The notes below the pieces were generated by a model, which ran no database searches, was not told where the DNA came from, and was given only the letters and a program-made list of their open reading frames with translations. The translations under genes and the position numbers were made by a program. From Verrucomicrobiaceae bacterium (lineage in GTDB: Bacteria > Verrucomicrobiota > Verrucomicrobiia > Verrucomicrobiales > Verrucomicrobiaceae): a stretch of 64,000 bases of DNA. Location: the NCBI GenBank assembly GCA_016713035.1, contig JADJPW010000003.1:124001-188000 (forward strand). The letters run 5' to 3'. Below are positions 1 to 7,481 of the stretch, one piece after another (within the stretch, counting starts at the first letter, position 1; every line of letters starts with the position of its first letter).

Positions 1-1867
1 AGACATAGCGTTTACCAGCACGGGCTTTGAAGCTCTCCACCCAGCCAACCTTCGCCGCAGCGCCCACTGCGAGCACCTGCATGCGCTGGATCGGTGCATT
101 GAAGGGGCTCACGCCATTCACACTGCCCACCCAGCGTAGCGCATTCACGCCCGCACCAAAGCTCATACCCGCGCCATCGTATCCGAGTGCTGCGATCTGA
201 GCCCCGTTCGTATTAGGACTGCCATTGAGCTCAAAACTGGCATTGTCGATGAGATTGAAGGCATAACACGGATCAGGATTACGGAAGCCGAAGTCCACTG
301 TGAGGTCCCCATCTCTCCCATCCCCATCCACGGCTGTATCTGGCTCTGTATCGGTGCTCAAATTGATCACTGGACTATTCACAGCTGCTCCACTGGCACT
401 CTGGATGCCATTGCTATCGTTGGCGATGCCATTATCCGAGTTAACCGAAACTGTCGCCTGCGGGTAAAAGGCGGGAGGGGATGGAATACGCACATAAACC
501 ATGCCTGGGAGCAATTGGTTAAAGACATACCCGCCATTGATGTCTGTCGTCTTGGAGGCACCGATCTGCACATCGTCTCCAGCGCCATTTTCAGCGATGG
601 CATTCGCTCCAGGAGACCATAGCTGCACCGCTAATCCTGGGACTCCCGGCTCATTCGCGTCTTGCAGGCCATCTCCATCATTATCCAACCACACTCGATT
701 TCCGATGCTCATGATCGGCACGCTGAGATCACACAGATACATGTCATCGATAGCGATTGGTCCACTGTTTGTGCCAGCGGCGATGATGAGGCTAGCCTGA
801 TCGATCTGTGCTGCGGTCGCGGTTGCTGGGATGGAGAAGCGGAAGGTGAATTTGCGCCAGTTCGGGCGTGTATTATTCGCAGTGGCCTCATTCCATCCAT
901 TGTAGTCTGCCGCGCTGAATTTCGTCGCTGGAGCCCCATTCCATAGTTGCTGTGTGGCGATGAAGTATTGGTGGTCCACATTGGCTACGCTGAAAATATT
1001 CGCACCAGCCTCTAGCGTGAGATTGAAGGATGCATCCGCTGCAGAGGCGGTATCTGCCCACAAGGCAACTTCATAGGTCTTTCCAGGCTGGAGAGCACTG
1101 CTCCACTCTCCGCCAGCGAAAGCCCGTAGATCGATGCATGAGTTTGTGCCCTCTAGTAAGACATAGCGCTTTCCAGCGCGGGCTTTGAGGCTCTCCACCC
1201 AGCTCACCTTGGCCGTAGCGCCTACTGCGAGCACCTGCATGCGCTGAATCGGCGCATTAAATGGGCTCACGCCATTCACACCACCCACCCAGCGCAGCGC
1301 ATTCACGTTCGCACCGAAACTCATGCCCGCGCCATCGTATCCGAGCTCTGCGATTGATGTCCCGTTTGTATTGGCACTGCCGTTGAATTCAAAGCTAGCG
1401 TTGTCGATCAGATTGACGGAGTAGCAGCGATCTGGATTTTGGAAGCCGAAATCCACCGTGAAATCGCCATTGATGCTATTTCCATCCACCTCATTGCTGG
1501 GCTCAGCTCCTCTATTGAGCATGATGATCGGACTACGAACAGCCGCCCCCATGGTGCTCTGAATGCCATTGCTGTCCGTGTTCACTCGGTTATCCGCATT
1601 TACCGAAATCGTGGCTCTGGGGTAATTCACCGGAGTGGATGGAATGCGCACATAAACAGCGCCTTCTGCCAAATTCTCAAATGCGTAATGCCCGTCGATG
1701 TCTGTCTGCACTGCGGCTCCGATTTGGACATCATCTCCACCACCGTTTTCTTCCAGTCCATTGGCCCCAGGGGACCAGAGCTGCACGCTCACGCCAGGGA
1801 TGCCGAATTCCGTGGCGTCCTGTTGGCCGTCCCCATCGTTGTCCAACCAGACGCGGTTACCGATGCT
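1..1867 (-). repeat. Tandem 1158-bp repeat unit inside giant A
   Basis: The first bases of the window match the sequence starting at 1159, and the SdrD-B opening near 684 matches the one near 1842. Both comparisons give an offset of 1158 bp (386 codons). One unit is an SdrD-B domain plus a jelly-roll-like domain. The two copies differ at scattered positions, so the duplication is not brand new. Confidence 0.8.
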
Positions 1868-2608
1868 AGGCCCACTGAGCACTGCGGTTTGGAGAGAAAA
1901 GTTCGCCGTGGCCTTCTTCGGCACGGTGATGCGATCATCCATGGTATCGCTATCGAAGCTGCCCACACCACCCCAGGCCACATCAAAGCCCGTATTGGGA
2001 ATGCGGAATAGGCCATGAAAGAGTGAAAGGTCGGCCGAGGTCGGCAGAGTCCAGTGATCGGCGGTGAAAAGGGCCCACTCCGCTCCATTTTCGATGTCGT
2101 TGGAGTTGGATATCCAGTAGTAGAATTTGCTACCAGGTGTGAAGTCATAGGCCGGAGCCCCACCATTGTCCGAAGTGCGGATGACCGAGCCCACTCGCTC
2201 CACATTGAATGTTCCCGTGAAGAAGTCCCCACCACCCACTGGCTGCGGAGAGCTGTAATCACTCGGCCCGAGGATGTCCAATGGGTGCCAATGGTTACGC
2301 CACTCGGAGGGAGAACTCGTGCTCAAATTAAACCCTCCAGCGGAGTCGAAGACACCGATCTCAAACCTCACGCCTGAGGCTGCCAGCGCTGCCGACGTGG
2401 GAAAGTCTTGTCCATTGCTGAAATAGATCTGCCCATCGGTAGTGTTCCCCCAGGTGATCGTCCCAGCGTAGGAGTCACCAGTAATTTGAAGAAAAAAGCA
2501 TCCCAGGATCACCCAGAAATAATTAACATATTTTTTATAGTTAAAAACAGCTCTCCAAAAAGGCGGTGTGCCGCCTTTGGCGTAGGCCGTGTTGATAGCT
2601 ATAAGCAT
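1..2608 (-). CDS. Giant secreted SdrD-B/CBM-like repeat protein (giant A), 3' end beyond window
   Basis: The minus frame is open without a stop from an ATG at 2608, directly preceded by an in-frame TAA, to the left edge (869 codons visible). I translated it by hand. An unusual leader of about 30 residues is followed by a hydrophobic stretch (YFWVILGCFFLQI) and SYA, a plausible signal peptidase site; a GTG at 2512 is an alternative start. Then come an N-terminal domain of about 190 residues resembling the PEP-CTERM protein at 4324-5022, an SdrD-B-like domain (IGNRVWLDNDGDGQQDATE), a jelly-roll-like domain (CYSVNLIDNASFEFNG), and a second SdrD-B plus jelly-roll copy cut by the window edge. SdrD-B domains are Ca-binding beta-sandwich stalk modules in cell-surface proteins; an adhesion or extracellular scaffold role is inferred. 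It is last in a run of minus-strand genes after the NlpC/P60 and RlpA-like genes. Confidence 0.8.
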   Translation of the reverse strand, partial: MLIAINTAYAKGGTPPFWRAVFNYKKYVNYFWVILGCFFLQITGDSYAGTITWGNTTDGQIYFSNGQDFPTSAALAASGVRFEIGVFDSAGGFNLSTSSPSEWRNHWHPLDILGPSDYSSPQPVGGGDFFTGTFNVERVGSVIRTSDNGGAPAYDFTPGSKFYYWISNSNDIENGAEWALFTADHWTLPTSADLSLFHGLFRIPNTGFDVAWGGVGSFDSDTMDDRITVPKKATANFSLQTAVLSGPSIGNRVWLDNDGDGQQDATEFGIPGVSVQLWSPGANGLEENGGGDDVQIGAAVQTDIDGHYAFENLAEGAVYVRIPSTPVNYPRATISVNADNRVNTDSNGIQSTMGAAVRSPIIMLNRGAEPSNEVDGNSINGDFTVDFGFQNPDRCYSVNLIDNASFEFNGSANTNGTSIAELGYDGAGMSFGANVNALRWVGGVNGVSPFNAPIQRMQVLAVGATAKVSWVESLKARAGKRYVLLEGTNSCIDLRAFAGGEWSSALQPGKTYEVALWADTASAADASFNLTLEAGANIFSVANVDHQYFIATQQLWNGAPATKFSAADYNGWNEATANNTRPNWRKFTFRFSIPATATAAQIDQASLIIAAGTNSGPIAIDDMYLCDLSVPIMSIGNRVWLDNDGDGLQDANEPGVPGLAVQLWSPGANAIAENGAGDDVQIGASKTTDINGGYVFNQLLPGMVYVRIPSPPAFYPQATVSVNSDNGIANDSNGIQSASGAAVNSPVINLSTDTEPDTAVDGDGRDGDLTVDFGFRNPDPCYAFNLIDNASFELNGSPNTNGAQIAALGYDGAGMSFGAGVNALRWVGSVNGVSPFNAPIQRMQVLAVGAAAKVGWVESFKARAGKRYV
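2559..2578 (-). other. Terminator-like hairpin in the leader of giant A
   Basis: On the minus strand AAAGGCGG-CACA-CCGCCTTT forms an 8-bp stem with a 4-base loop and is followed by more T residues. It lies between the two candidate starts of giant A (ATG 2608, GTG 2512). It could be an attenuator in a 5' leader if translation starts at 2512, or simply coding sequence if it starts at 2608. Confidence 0.5.
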
Positions 2609-2760
2609 TTAGTCTTTCGTATTTTTTTCACTTTAAAGACATGATTCATATTTTCAATAACAAATCAGTAAATTTGTAAGTGTTTGCTAATAAATTAATT
2701 TTTATTTATTTCATTTTGTATAATAATTAAATTTTTTGTCATACGAAGCGCCTTTTTTGC
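2609..2760 (-). promoter_or_regulatory. AT-rich upstream island of giant A
   Basis: About 150 bases made almost wholly of A/T tracts lie directly upstream of giant A, while the flanking genes are GC-rich. A similar island precedes giants B and C. A promoter role is inferred; no convincing -35/-10 pair could be assigned. The rest of the gap to 2910 shows no gene that I can support. Confidence 0.45.
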
Positions 2761-2910
2761 CGTTTTGTCTCTTTTGTCCCTCCCCTGCAATAAGCTGCTT
2801 AATATGGTATTTACAGCTGGCTTCACTCCAAAACCGGCAAAAGACTCTAAACCATCACTCAGCCACTAGCCCGATTCCCATGGGCCACCTCACATTAAGA
2901 GTAAGAACTT

Positions 2911-3651
2911 CTACCAACCCCGAGGTAGCGCAAGCCCTTCTGAAATACGCCCTGCGGTGTGAAGCTGGCGTAGCCAAGTAACAGCATCAGCTTCTGAGGC
3001 GAATGTCCATGAGGATATGACGCGGTACAGTTGACGTTTGTTGCCTCGTAGAAATATCTGGGTTGTGATGCCCTTTTGAGCTAGGGCATGGTGGAGTTGC
3101 AATGCCTTGTTATAGGCTACAAAAGCACCGAACTGAGCTTCATAGGCGCTGTGGTGGTTTTGGCCCGGAAGCGTGAAAATGCTGTCTGCTGGTAGAATCT
3201 GCGGGGAGGAAGGCGGCGGCGTAGTGGGCGTTAGGATAAGTTTTTTAGGAGGTGGGTAAGTCTGCTTAGTGGGAGTAGCGATATTGCGATTGGCGCTGGG
3301 TGCACCTTGACTGTTAATCTCAACTGTGACGTTAGCGATACCCTGACGAATCATGTCGATCTGGCTGGCTGCGGCATAGGAAAGATCTATGATGCGGCCT
3401 TTGTGCCCAATACGGTCATTGACCGTGACACGCACGGTGCGCCCATTGCTAATATTTGTAACATTTAAAACCGTTCCAAATGGAAGAGTGTGATGTGCAG
3501 CTGTATAACCATTGCGATCATAGGGAATGCCTGAGGCCGTGGGGCGACCATGGAACTTATCTGCGTAATAGGATGCTTTGCCGGTCTCTGCCGCTACTGG
3601 CAAGGCCAGTGCTAGCAAGACAAGGAGGACTCTGAAAAAAGGAGGAAGCAT
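2911..3651 (-). CDS. rlpA: RlpA-like septal lytic transglycosylase with SPOR domain
   Basis: 246 residues. Residues 1-21 are a signal peptide (hydrophobic core, ending PVAAE). Residues about 24-110 are the double-psi beta-barrel RlpA domain: GKASYYADKFHGRPTASG, HHTLPFGT (His54), VNDR (Asp79) and IIDLS, matching the conserved His and Asp of RlpA enzymes. A low-complexity Pro/Thr linker follows, and residues about 170-246 form a SPOR domain (QFGAFVAYNKALQLHHAL; LYRVISSWTFASEADAVTWL). RlpA proteins cleave naked peptidoglycan glycan strands, and SPOR domains bind such denuded septal glycan; activity here is inferred from conservation. The start lies 3 bp after the stop of the NlpC/P60 gene, so the two are almost certainly co-transcribed and translationally coupled. 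No lipobox Cys is seen, so it is probably periplasmic rather than a lipoprotein. Confidence 0.88.
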   Translation of the reverse strand: MLPPFFRVLLVLLALALPVAAETGKASYYADKFHGRPTASGIPYDRNGYTAAHHTLPFGTVLNVTNISNGRTVRVTVNDRIGHKGRIIDLSYAAASQIDMIRQGIANVTVEINSQGAPSANRNIATPTKQTYPPPKKLILTPTTPPPSSPQILPADSIFTLPGQNHHSAYEAQFGAFVAYNKALQLHHALAQKGITTQIFLRGNKRQLYRVISSWTFASEADAVTWLRQLHTAGRISEGLALPRGW

Positions 3652-3654
3652 GTG

Positions 3655-4200
3655 TTATAGACCTGGGATGTGGCGTGGTTGGAACCCGGCGGTGCTGCGC
3701 CCAGTGGGAACCCAGCGCGGACCTGTTTTTGTTTTATTGACGCAAACATCGAACGTGCGCCCGAAGATGGTCATGAAGATGTGTTTTTCATGCACCCAGA
3801 GTGTAAGCCAGCGCCCTTTACCCGGTCGGCCAAACTGCAAATACTCACGGCAGTGTTTGCTGCCTGGAATGATGCCAGCTTCAGAGAGGGCATAAGAGAT
3901 GGCCCCGGAGCAGTCATAGCCAGAGTCTAGGCGCTTGAGGTGGCCGCCACCCCATTTGTAGGGTTTTCCGATGATGCGATTGGCCGCATAGACGACGTTT
4001 TTGATTTTATCTGGCTGCTCGTCTGCTACAGCCAGCATCAATCCATGAGGCCGTTTGATCAGGATAGTGGCCGGTTTCGTGCGTGAACCTGAAGCAGTGC
4101 TGCTGGCAAGTGATCCATCACAAAACAAGAGGAGGAAGGCTGTAGCGAGCGCGACGTGGACATGAGTTTTGAACCAGTGTGACTGAACATGAGCTGACAT
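3655..4200 (-). CDS. Secreted NlpC/P60-like cell-wall peptidase
   Basis: 181 residues. A signal sequence covers residues about 1-33 (ATAFLLLFCDGSLAS). The catalytic region follows the NlpC/P60 pattern: VVYAANRIIGKPYKWGGG, then GYDCSGAISYAL with the presumed nucleophile Cys97, and KHIFMTIFG with the presumed His140. NlpC/P60 enzymes usually hydrolyse gamma-D-Glu-diaminopimelate links in peptidoglycan stems; the substrate here is inferred. The C-terminal motif GPRWVPTGR...FQPRHIPG matches the relic at 14835-15045, which shows a second copy once existed. It is co-directional with, and 3 bp upstream of, the RlpA-like gene, making a wall-remodelling pair between two giant surface-protein genes. 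The 123 bp upstream (4201-4323) hold no gene. Confidence 0.85.
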   Translation of the reverse strand: MSAHVQSHWFKTHVHVALATAFLLLFCDGSLASSTASGSRTKPATILIKRPHGLMLAVADEQPDKIKNVVYAANRIIGKPYKWGGGHLKRLDSGYDCSGAISYALSEAGIIPGSKHCREYLQFGRPGKGRWLTLWVHEKHIFMTIFGRTFDVCVNKTKTGPRWVPTGRSTAGFQPRHIPGL

Positions 4201-4323
4201 GACGATGCTATGGTTGGGGGGCTGACTCGGGAGAGCAGTGAGATATCTTTTTCAGAAGCCCCTTTTAGGAGCCACAACAGCAGCGACGGGAGCGCGGGGC
4301 TGTCATCAAAACCGAGGCGCGGA

Positions 4324-5022
4324 CTACCGCGTCTGCCTGCGCCTGCGAGTCAGCAGGAGCTGACCACACGCGGCGGCAAGGAGCATGGAGCTTGTCGGTT
4401 CTGGAACTGAAACGATGGTGTGTGTCTGGATGCAGAAAGCGCCGGGAGAGGCTGCGTGATCTCCAGGCCCCTGAACGCCATCGAGTCCGCCAAAGATGAC
4501 GGCGGAGGCATTGCTGCAGTACCATTCGAGGGGGAGTCCGGTCTGGTCGCTGTGGCTTGGGAATGTCCAGTTGTCGGAACCGAGGCCGTCTGCGCTAGAA
4601 TTGGTGATGAGCGCCCACTCCAAGCCACTTTCATAGGTAGTGTTGGTTTTGAATACCCACATGTAGCCCTGCTCACCGCTAGTGAAGATCGGGCTCAAAG
4701 TGGAAGGAGTGTAGAAGTCGCTGGTACCGTCAGATTGTAGGTTGGCGATGCCTGAGGCGAATTGATCTGTGGGATTCCACCCGTTGCCGTCGATCCCTCG
4801 ATCAAAGACCTTCCAGTTGGCAGCCCATTCGTCCATATTGACCTCGGTGGGGATAAAGGTGGAGCCGAAGCTGCCGATCTCAAAGATGTAAGAGCCGGTA
4901 AAGGCGCTGCCATTGCTATCGAGCAGGATGTCATTGACTTCGGTCCCCCATTCGATGGAGCGAGCATGTGTGGATAGGATGCCGCTAAGCATGCAAACCA
5001 GGACAAGGATCAAGTTTTTCAT
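4324..5022 (-). CDS. PEP-CTERM secreted protein
   Basis: About 232 residues from the ATG at 5022; the reading frame opens 20 codons earlier, but MKNLILVLVCMLSGILSTHA is a proper signal peptide and sets the start. The C-terminus is a textbook PEP-CTERM sorting tail: VPEPTSSMLLAAACG, a short hydrophobic stretch, then LLLTRRRRQTR. Such tails are processed by exosortases during export, typically in exopolysaccharide-producing bacteria. The middle (IEWGTEVNDILLDSNG ... EWALITNSSADGLGSDNW) resembles the N-terminal domain of giant A, with similar spacing of the GTE/GNT, FEIG, EW and EWAL...W landmarks. The function of that domain is unknown. The gene lies 47 bp downstream of giant B. No Shine-Dalgarno sequence is visible. 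The exosortase is not in the window. Confidence 0.85.
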   Translation of the reverse strand: MKNLILVLVCMLSGILSTHARSIEWGTEVNDILLDSNGSAFTGSYIFEIGSFGSTFIPTEVNMDEWAANWKVFDRGIDGNGWNPTDQFASGIANLQSDGTSDFYTPSTLSPIFTSGEQGYMWVFKTNTTYESGLEWALITNSSADGLGSDNWTFPSHSDQTGLPLEWYCSNASAVIFGGLDGVQGPGDHAASPGAFCIQTHTIVSVPEPTSSMLLAAACGQLLLTRRRRQTR

Positions 5023-5069
5023 TGTGGTGCTGTGGGTTGATGAAGTTCGTAAAAGGGGACCGTGATGAA

Positions 5070-7481
5070 TTAGGGTGTCCAAGGCAGGGGCATGAGCCAG
5101 TTCACGGGGTTGATGACGCGGATGACGGAGCTGCGGTGCGCAGGGAAGAGCTGCAGGTCATTTTCATTGATGAGGCTCGCATTGGCCTGCGGCGTCCATT
5201 GATTGCGTGTGGGACTAATGAGGTAGAAATGGGAGTCGTATGCCTCAGTGCCTGGTGTGGTGTCCCCTGCCCACAGACTGATTTTATCGCTACTGGTCGC
5301 GTTACGCGTGCCTGTGAAGCCTGCAGCCGCTGTCATTCCACGCTGCGAAGGACTCTGATCCATCGGCCAAGGGCTGGAAACTAAGTTCGTCCCTGATGAC
5401 AATGGATAGGCGAAGGCGTTTTCACGCACGTGCCCGACATAGATCTGGGTGACAGTGCCGCCTTTGGGATGGATGAAGTGGCCAAACCCAGGATACAGTG
5501 GCGTGTTGTTGAGGCTCGTGAGTGTGGCATCACCCGATGCGACCCAACGCTTTGGCGTGCCATTGAAGAGCCAGTAAACTCGGAAGGCACTGGTGGTGCG
5601 ATCCATGACGAGGATGCGGTCTGCTGTCGTGGGGCTGCTGGTGCCTGTGAATGAGGCTGGTGGGAAGGCTTGCTCCAGAGTGGTATGCGCACGAAGTAGT
5701 ATGACATCTCCCGCGAGGCTGGCTGGCAGAGTGGTTTGAGTGTTATGCACGCTGCTGGTGTCGATGGCGATGCTGTCGGGATCGGAGCTAGCCTCATCTA
5801 CCTCCCAGCGGTGGCCGACATGGTCACCCGATGCCACCTCGATATAATACTGTCTGCCGACCACGAAGCCGGAGGCGATGTTGCTGGCTCCTGCGCTCGT
5901 GGTGCAGTGCAGGAGTGAGCCGCTGACGCTGTCCACGGCACCTCTAAAGAGTGCGCACTGTAGGTAGGGCTGACTGCAGGTCTGGCAGCCTTGCTCGAGC
6001 ACCTGTGTCCCCCACCCTGCGGCATACGTTCTCGCGGTGCTGCTACCATTGCTGACGACGACACGCACGAAGCCTTTGCCACTGCTGAGGGCAGGTATCT
6101 GGGCTAGGTCGCGGTAGTCTGCCTCCTCGGTGCCGTCCACATTCGTGGTGACCACGGGTGTGATGCTGGTGATCGCTGTCCAGCCTGCTCCACCTGCACC
6201 GCTGAGTGCTAGTTCGGAAATGTACTCGAGGGTGTAGGTGACTGCTGCGCCGGTCACACGACGCACGTGTGCATCCAGTGTGTCATCGAGATTACGCACG
6301 ACTTCGAGCGGGCAGCCAGTGGCTACGCCTGAATCAGCGGGGTAGCAGAAGGCAAACTCCTGTAGATTCGTCAATCCGTCTCCATCTGGGTCCTGAGTCG
6401 CGCCATTCTGTCCGCCGAGCGTGTTGAGTATCTGCCAGCCTGCGAAGGTGATGGGTTTGGTGCGGATCAGCGGGATGTTGTTGTAGAGGACAAATGGATC
6501 ACCAGAGGTGAGCTCAAAACTCACGTGCCAGGGGTTGCTGGCATGAGTGCAATCGAGTAGCGCACTACCCGTTCCATTCACTCCAGAGCCGACATAATAC
6601 GGGTCGGATAATCCTGTTGGATCTAGCGTGGCACCCGATGGGCGGCTGGGGTCGATAATGTATCCTGGAGGCGGTGTCACCGTCATGGCATAGACGCCTG
6701 AGACTCCATTGGTCAGCCAGGAGTACTCACCATTCGATCCATTGAGAATCATATTCACAGAGCCGCCCACAGGCATGGTAGTGACTGTGACGCTGCCACC
6801 AGGGACGACCTCGCATGTCTCCACGTCGTAGAACCAACCTTGTGGGTCCGCTGCTTCGAGGAAGTCATTATTATCGCTGTCGCTGTTTGTGATCGCCACC
6901 GGAATGGCACGGTCATTGTTCCGATCTTGGTCGTTGGTGTTGTAGAGCTCGGTATGAGGTGGGATTTCGACGACGATGTATTCATCCGATGGCAGATCGT
7001 TGAAGCAGTAGTCGCCATTCGTGTCTGTGATCTTGGTATTCAGCAGCACGTCTCCAGTCGTGTATCCTCCACTGCTATCCGTATCCTGGTAGAGCCGTAT
7101 GCTGAAACCAGAGAGGCCGACATCAGGATCGATGAGGCTACCATCGCGATCGCTATCATAGCGTACTTGGCCACACAGATCATAGAGGCGCTCTTCGATG
7201 AAATCATTTCCGCTGTCAGTCTCACCAGGACTCGTCGTAACAGCAATGATGTCATCGGATGGAGAATTGGTCGAATCAACCGGTGCCAACGGAGTATCAG
7301 GTGTGCTATCACCATCGGAAACACTCACATAATCCACAGGCTGATTTTCCTTCACCACATAACTACCGGCGACCAGATTCGTGAAAGCGTAGTTCCCGTC
7401 CGTGGTGGTGACGATAGGCCTGCACTCCCTCAATATTTGGATTGTCCGCGGGTCCTTCTTCGAGGTCATTGGAGTCTCCAT
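5070..7481 (-). CDS. Giant B, C-terminal part (downstream of frameshift)
   Basis: The 803-residue open frame continues giant B after a one-base shift near 7418; the ATG at 7481 overlaps the upstream frame and is unlikely to be a true start. It holds the end of one SdrD-B domain (TTTDGNYAFTNLVAGSYVV), a second SdrD-B (LYDLCGQVRYDSDRDGSL), a beta-rich region, a Ca-loop-like DPDGDGLTNLQEFAF segment, and a C-terminal domain of about 330 residues: YYIEVASGDHVGHRWEVDEA, TTADRILVMD, RWVASGDATLT, FGHFIHPKG, ISLWAGDTTPG. The same domain ends giant C (for example YYAEVTSGTDAGKRYEIDEV), so it is a conserved C-terminal module. I think it may correspond to the verrucomicrobial paralogous family TIGR02597, from memory and unverified. 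Its role, perhaps surface retention or secretion, is inferred from position only. Confidence 0.8.
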   Translation of the reverse strand: METPMTSKKDPRTIQILRECRPIVTTTDGNYAFTNLVAGSYVVKENQPVDYVSVSDGDSTPDTPLAPVDSTNSPSDDIIAVTTSPGETDSGNDFIEERLYDLCGQVRYDSDRDGSLIDPDVGLSGFSIRLYQDTDSSGGYTTGDVLLNTKITDTNGDYCFNDLPSDEYIVVEIPPHTELYNTNDQDRNNDRAIPVAITNSDSDNNDFLEAADPQGWFYDVETCEVVPGGSVTVTTMPVGGSVNMILNGSNGEYSWLTNGVSGVYAMTVTPPPGYIIDPSRPSGATLDPTGLSDPYYVGSGVNGTGSALLDCTHASNPWHVSFELTSGDPFVLYNNIPLIRTKPITFAGWQILNTLGGQNGATQDPDGDGLTNLQEFAFCYPADSGVATGCPLEVVRNLDDTLDAHVRRVTGAAVTYTLEYISELALSGAGGAGWTAITSITPVVTTNVDGTEEADYRDLAQIPALSSGKGFVRVVVSNGSSTARTYAAGWGTQVLEQGCQTCSQPYLQCALFRGAVDSVSGSLLHCTTSAGASNIASGFVVGRQYYIEVASGDHVGHRWEVDEASSDPDSIAIDTSSVHNTQTTLPASLAGDVILLRAHTTLEQAFPPASFTGTSSPTTADRILVMDRTTSAFRVYWLFNGTPKRWVASGDATLTSLNNTPLYPGFGHFIHPKGGTVTQIYVGHVRENAFAYPLSSGTNLVSSPWPMDQSPSQRGMTAAAGFTGTRNATSSDKISLWAGDTTPGTEAYDSHFYLISPTRNQWTPQANASLINENDLQLFPAHRSSVIRVINPVNWLMPLPWTP

